A program made the position numbers and the translations under genes. Below, piece by piece: positions 60,903-64,000 of a stretch of 64,000 nt of DNA. This DNA comes from Maniola hyperantus. Lineage: Eukaryota > Arthropoda > Insecta > Lepidoptera > Nymphalidae. The stretch's first letter is position 1. The number at the start of each line of letters is the position of its first letter. Under the pieces are notes generated by a model. That model did not search any database and had not been told where the DNA came from. It was given only the letters and a program-made list of their open reading frames with translations. The stretch is taken from NCBI RefSeq assembly GCF_902806685.2, contig NC_048552.1:9699662-9763661 (forward strand), in the 5' to 3' direction.

Positions 60903-61327
60903 ATAAAAGGTAGGCATATCATTTTTGTATTCTATAAGTACTATTTGATTGATACCTGTATGGTATCAATATTTATGTTTAATGGTATCTAATGTCGTAT
61001 CCACTATATGTCGCAGGCGGGCGTGAGGGAGCGACAGGGACGGATGATTTAGAAACCCCTCGGGAGCGACGCGACCCGGTATTAATATTGTGACTGTGCC
61101 AGTATATGGAAATGTTTCCGATGAAGGCGGAAAAATAAAGAAAAATTGATTTTCGTTACGAACGAAAATCTTGGAGATCGCAGTGGTTGCCATCATCATC
61201 ATCAATTATTATCATTCCTAACTACTGCTTATTATAATATAAAGTAGTCTGGCAATTAAGAAATCCTCCTTGAAAAATTTAGAACAAGGTATTTTAATTA
61301 ATTGATTGTCGCACTTTTTATATTTAG
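60903..61327. other. No gene seen
   Basis: Flank of the DNA element. Contains a CATCATCATCATC microsatellite at 61191-61203 preceded by ATCTTGGAGATCGCAGTGG. No clear gene. Confidence 0.4.
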
Positions 61328-61690
61328 GTAGGTACATCTCACAGTACTGTCTGTCCGTCCGTCTGTTTGTCAAGAAAACCTATAGAATACTTCCCGTTGA
61401 CCTAGAATCATAAGTCTTATAAGCCCACGTAAAGGATAAAACCCGAAAACCGTGAATTTGTGGTTACATCATAAAAAAATTAAAATGTGTTCATGAACAA
61501 ATAAAATTCGTAAGTAAGATAAGTACCTGTAGCAAATGGGGTAGGTACCGTATGAAAGGGCTTTATCTGTACATTCTAAAACCGATTTTGATTTATTTTT
61601 ATGCATAATAGTTTTTCATTTATCGTGAAAAATGACTTTAGAACGAAACCCTCGGTGTGCGAGTCTGGCTCGCACTTGGCCGGTTTTTGA
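61328..61690 (-). repeat. Repeat B copy, 5' end shortened
   Basis: CTGTCTGTCCGTCCGTCTGT, ACTTCCCGTTGACCTAGAAT, TGGTTACATCATAAAAAAAT, and the end CTCGGTGTGCGAGTCTGGCT with CGCACTTGGCCGG. The AGGGTTCCGTACCTC end is missing. Confidence 0.8.
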
Positions 61691-61699
61691 AAATATTAT

Positions 61700-61860
61700 G
61701 GAAAATTTTAAGGTATGCAGGTTTCGTCACGATGTTTTCCTATATCGCTACGCAAGTAAACTGTAATTGCTTACAACGCACATAATATTATACCCTAACT
61801 CTGGACCCTCCGAATAAGAGGCCGAAGTCCTAACTATACTAGACTATCGCCGCCACAGTG
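61700..61860 (-). mobile_element. SINE1, head and partial body
   Basis: AGGTATGCAGGTTTCGTCAC, GATGTTTTCCTATATCGCTA and CGAATAAGAGGCCGAAGTCC with TAGACTATCGCC, the reversed tRNA-like head. It follows repeat B directly. Confidence 0.7.
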
Positions 61861-61892
61861 ATTAGGTCCTCGATTTAAATTTTATGATTTAT

Positions 61893-62156
61893 TAGCTTAC
61901 GCTCGCTACTTCGTTCGCGTGGCCTACACAGATTTCAAACCCCTATTTTACCCCCTTAGGGATTGAATTTTCAAAAATCCTTTCTTAGCGGATGCTTACG
62001 CCATACTAGCTATCTGAATGCCAAATTTCAGCCCGATCCGACCAGTAGTTAGAGATGTGCGTTGATAGATCAGTTAGTCAGACAGTCAGTCAGTCAGTCA
62101 GTCAGTCAGTCAGTCAGTCAGTCAATCACCTTTTCCTTTTTTATATATATATAGAG
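61893..62156 (+). repeat. Repeat A2 copy with long GTCA array
   Basis: TTAGCTTACGCTCGCTACTT, TTTACCCCCTTAGGGATTGA and GTGCGTTGATAGATCAGTTA, then about twelve GTCA units at 62075-62122 and a TTTTTTATATATATAT end. The microsatellite is the longest of the A2 copies here. Confidence 0.85.
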
Positions 62157-62524
62157 ATTTTTTATTTTATCTAAAAATGTCGCACATACAACACAATTGG
62201 ATGACTCCTTTCCCATTGCGTTTCGGTATCTGTCGCCTCGCACCTCCGTCCTCAAGCTAAATTGGTACCAAAATTTCAAATTCAAATTTCTGTTCCCACA
62301 TGCCCCGCGGCGGGACTCCTTTAACGTTGTAATTGGTCCCCGGCGATTTGGTATTGGTAATGCATTCCTTTGATGTCTGATTGGTACGGTAACAGGCATT
62401 ACGGTAAACGGTATCGTAATTTTCGGTGCTCGGTTGTGGATGTTGTCGTAGGTCGTGCATGTAACAGCTACTGTTGTATACCTACCTACCTATAGATTTA
62501 GGCTACAAGTTTTTGAGACATCAT
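62157..62524. other. No gene recognised
   Basis: Overlapping minus-strand frames of 67 and 93 codons exist (62118-62460) but neither shows a domain. TTCAAATTCAAATTTC and GGTAACAGGCATTACGGTAA are small internal repeats. Confidence 0.35.
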
Positions 62525-62665
62525 CTGAACCCATCGTTGGTCCACTAGTGTAAATGGGTCTCCTCTAAGAATAAGAAGAGTTTAAGTCATATTCCAACAC
62601 GCTGGCCAAGTGCGGAGTGGTAGAGTTTACTCTTCTTTGACAACATTATCAGGCATGCAGTGCGG
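62525..62665 (-). mobile_element. SINE1 3' fragment
   Basis: AACCCATCGTTGGTCCACTA, AACACGCTGGCCAAGTGCGG and TTTGACAACATTATCAGGCA, the reversed SINE1 body. Confidence 0.7.
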
Positions 62666-62674
62666 CGCGGCGGT

Positions 62675-62842
62675 CCTTCACGCCCTAACTAAATAACCAA
62701 TCGACTTGATTTTTGGCATAGAGTTATAGTTGAAAGGACGGAGATTAACATAGGCTACTTTTTATCCCGGAAAATCAAAAAGTTCCCACGGGAGTTTTAA
62801 AAACCTAAATCCTCGTGAAGTTGCGGGTACCAGCTAGTGAAA
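62675..62842 (-). repeat. Repeat A1 copy, 3' truncated
   Basis: TTCACGCCCTAACTAAATAA, CATAGGCTACTTTTTATCCC, TTCCCACGGGAGTTTTAAAA, and the end GAAGTTGCGGGTACCAGCTA. The microsatellite end is missing. Confidence 0.7.
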
Positions 62843-63174
62843 AATAAATGATCAAATCAAAATCTTCCCCTTCATTATTTGTCTTTGTTTTATTATTCGA
62901 CACTTCAATACAAAAACAACTTAAAACAACAAAACGCCTAATTGAAAACCGGAACGGCTGGTTACCGCCGGATTCCCTCCTTATTTCATTTAAAAACATG
63001 CCTATTATTTCCCCGGGGAGGAAGGAAGGTCGCGAATTTCATAATTTAATATTTACCGGTATCGGATAATTAGATAGCGACGTGATTTGGTGCACGAAGG
63101 CGAAATTAATATCAATGTTGCTTGTTCTATACTTCTAGTGATGTGCTCTACCTATGCTTTGAAGATGTATCGAG

Positions 63175-63390
63175 GTTTTTATTTATTTATTTATTTTATT
63201 TTATAATTTATTATACACACCACAAAGTAAACATATAAAGGAAAACATAAGGATCTTAACCTAATAGCTGTAGCATGCAAAGGCGGCCTTAACTCTAGAG
63301 CGATCTCTTGCAGGCAATCTTTGACGAAAGGAATCACGAAAGCACGTATTGGTGCGGCAACCTAAAATGACCCTAGGTAGGCATATGACT
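63175..63390 (-). mobile_element. LINE 3'UTR fragment
   Basis: A TTTATTTATTTATTTATTTT run at the left is the tail, followed by AAAGGCGGCCTTAACTCTAG and AGCGATCTCTTGCAGGCAAT, the reverse complement of the common lepidopteran LINE 3'UTR motif GCCTGCAAGAGATCGCT. No coding part remains. Confidence 0.6.
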
Positions 63391-64000
63391 ATAATATTAT
63401 GTTACTATAAATTAGACTACATACACAATACTTACTAATACCTACCTACCTAATACACAAATATATTACATACATATCTCTGTAACGTAATGCTGTTTTT
63501 ATGTTGACATTAGATGAATCGTCACGGCTTTGTTCGGGTGGAATTACTGAATTAATACGCCTTACTCACAACCTTCAATGGGAAGCTGGAAGAAATCTCT
63601 GTTAAGAGATAAGCATTTCCAATGTTAATTTAATAGTTCACTACTATGTACATAACTATAACTTCGGTAAATGAAAAATAAAAATAAATAAATGTTCGAC
63701 CATCGACTTCGATATTTTATTGCCTCTCCCTTCTGTCTAAGTAGCGAAATGAAGACAAATGCTAAAGTGTCGCGAGGGGGGTTCGATTCCGGGCGACATG
63801 GCAAACAATATATGACAAACATAATTTTGTAGCATCCCTTCGTAATTTAGTCATGAGCAAGGGAAGGTAATCGATCGATATAAGAAGGATAAGAACCTAG
63901 TGATGTAACAATACTTAGGTTTTATAGAATTTAGAGTTTAGACTTAATAGGTAAGTCACCACAGCCAAAATTTTCTGTTAATAAAATGCAGACGATTAAA
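63391..64000. other. No gene seen
   Basis: AT-rich. GGTTCGATTCCGGGCGACAT near 63780 is B-box-like and may be a scrap of a tRNA-derived SINE. Confidence 0.35.

Noticed and set aside
62118..62460. Overlapping minus frames of 67 and 93 codons
   Set aside because: Two different frames over the same stretch, part of which is an A2 repeat end; no recognised domain.

Overview
The window is repeat-rich eukaryotic DNA, very probably from a moth or butterfly (Lepidoptera). The evidence is the set of interspersed repeats: tRNA-derived SINEs ending in TGATGA tails, RTE-type LINE 3' ends of the 'ERVLEWRPRTGKRSVGRPPTRW' kind, an intact Jockey-like LINE, and the well-known lepidopteran repeats built around GCCCGCGACTTCGTCCGCGT and AAGTGCGAGTC. 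No host protein-coding gene can be recognised. Most of the sequence looks like intergenic DNA or a large intron colonised by successive waves of mobile elements. Family labels A1, A2, B, C, D, E, F, H, I, 'MITE A', SINE1 and SINE2 are local names used only here.

Layout. 0-9 kb: fragments of RTE, SINE and other repeats, a three-unit tandem array (3.2-3.85 kb), and two copies of repeat B, one flanked by 42-bp direct repeats. 9.3-13.6 kb: a long inverted repeat, a local duplication that holds both the filled and the empty site of a MITE, an RTE fragment inside an A1 repeat, and a LINE inserted into a SINE. 15.46-16.10 kb: the most unusual object, a terminal-repeat retrotransposon in miniature (TRIM) with three LTRs and two minimal internal segments, each consisting of a serine-tRNA-type primer binding site and a polypurine tract. 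16.5-29 kb: less repetitive DNA with scattered SINEs and MITEs. 29.5-30.2 kb: a non-autonomous hAT-like element with an 8-bp duplication, inserted in a SINE tail. 35.0-36.35 kb: a 'Russian doll' in which a 5'-truncated RTE (11-bp duplication) is itself split by a 5'-truncated RNase H-bearing LINE (14-bp duplication). 43-49 kb: hAT MITEs, SINE and RTE pieces and a perfect 56-bp palindrome.

50.3-55.6 kb holds an 11-bp-period minisatellite followed by a complete Jockey-clade LINE on the minus strand. It has intact ORF1 (zinc-knuckle nucleic-acid-binding protein) and ORF2 (endonuclease plus reverse transcriptase), overlapping by ATGA, a poly(A) tail and a perfect 11-bp target-site duplication. 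It is probably young and could be active. 57.9-60.9 kb is an approximately 3-kb PIF/Harbinger-like DNA element with related terminal inverted repeats, a transposase-like N-terminal exon and a small spliced ORF on the other strand. The last 3 kb are SINE, A-type and LINE 3'-end fragments.

How the parts work together: the autonomous machinery visible is the Jockey LINE (ORF1+ORF2). The RTE 3' ends and SINE1 share TGATGA-type tails, so RTE enzymes probably mobilise SINE1. The nested insertions give a relative chronology: SINE1, SINE2 and A1 are old hosts, RTE is intermediate, and the RNase H LINE, the (TTTA)-tailed LINE, the hAT element and the Jockey copy came later.
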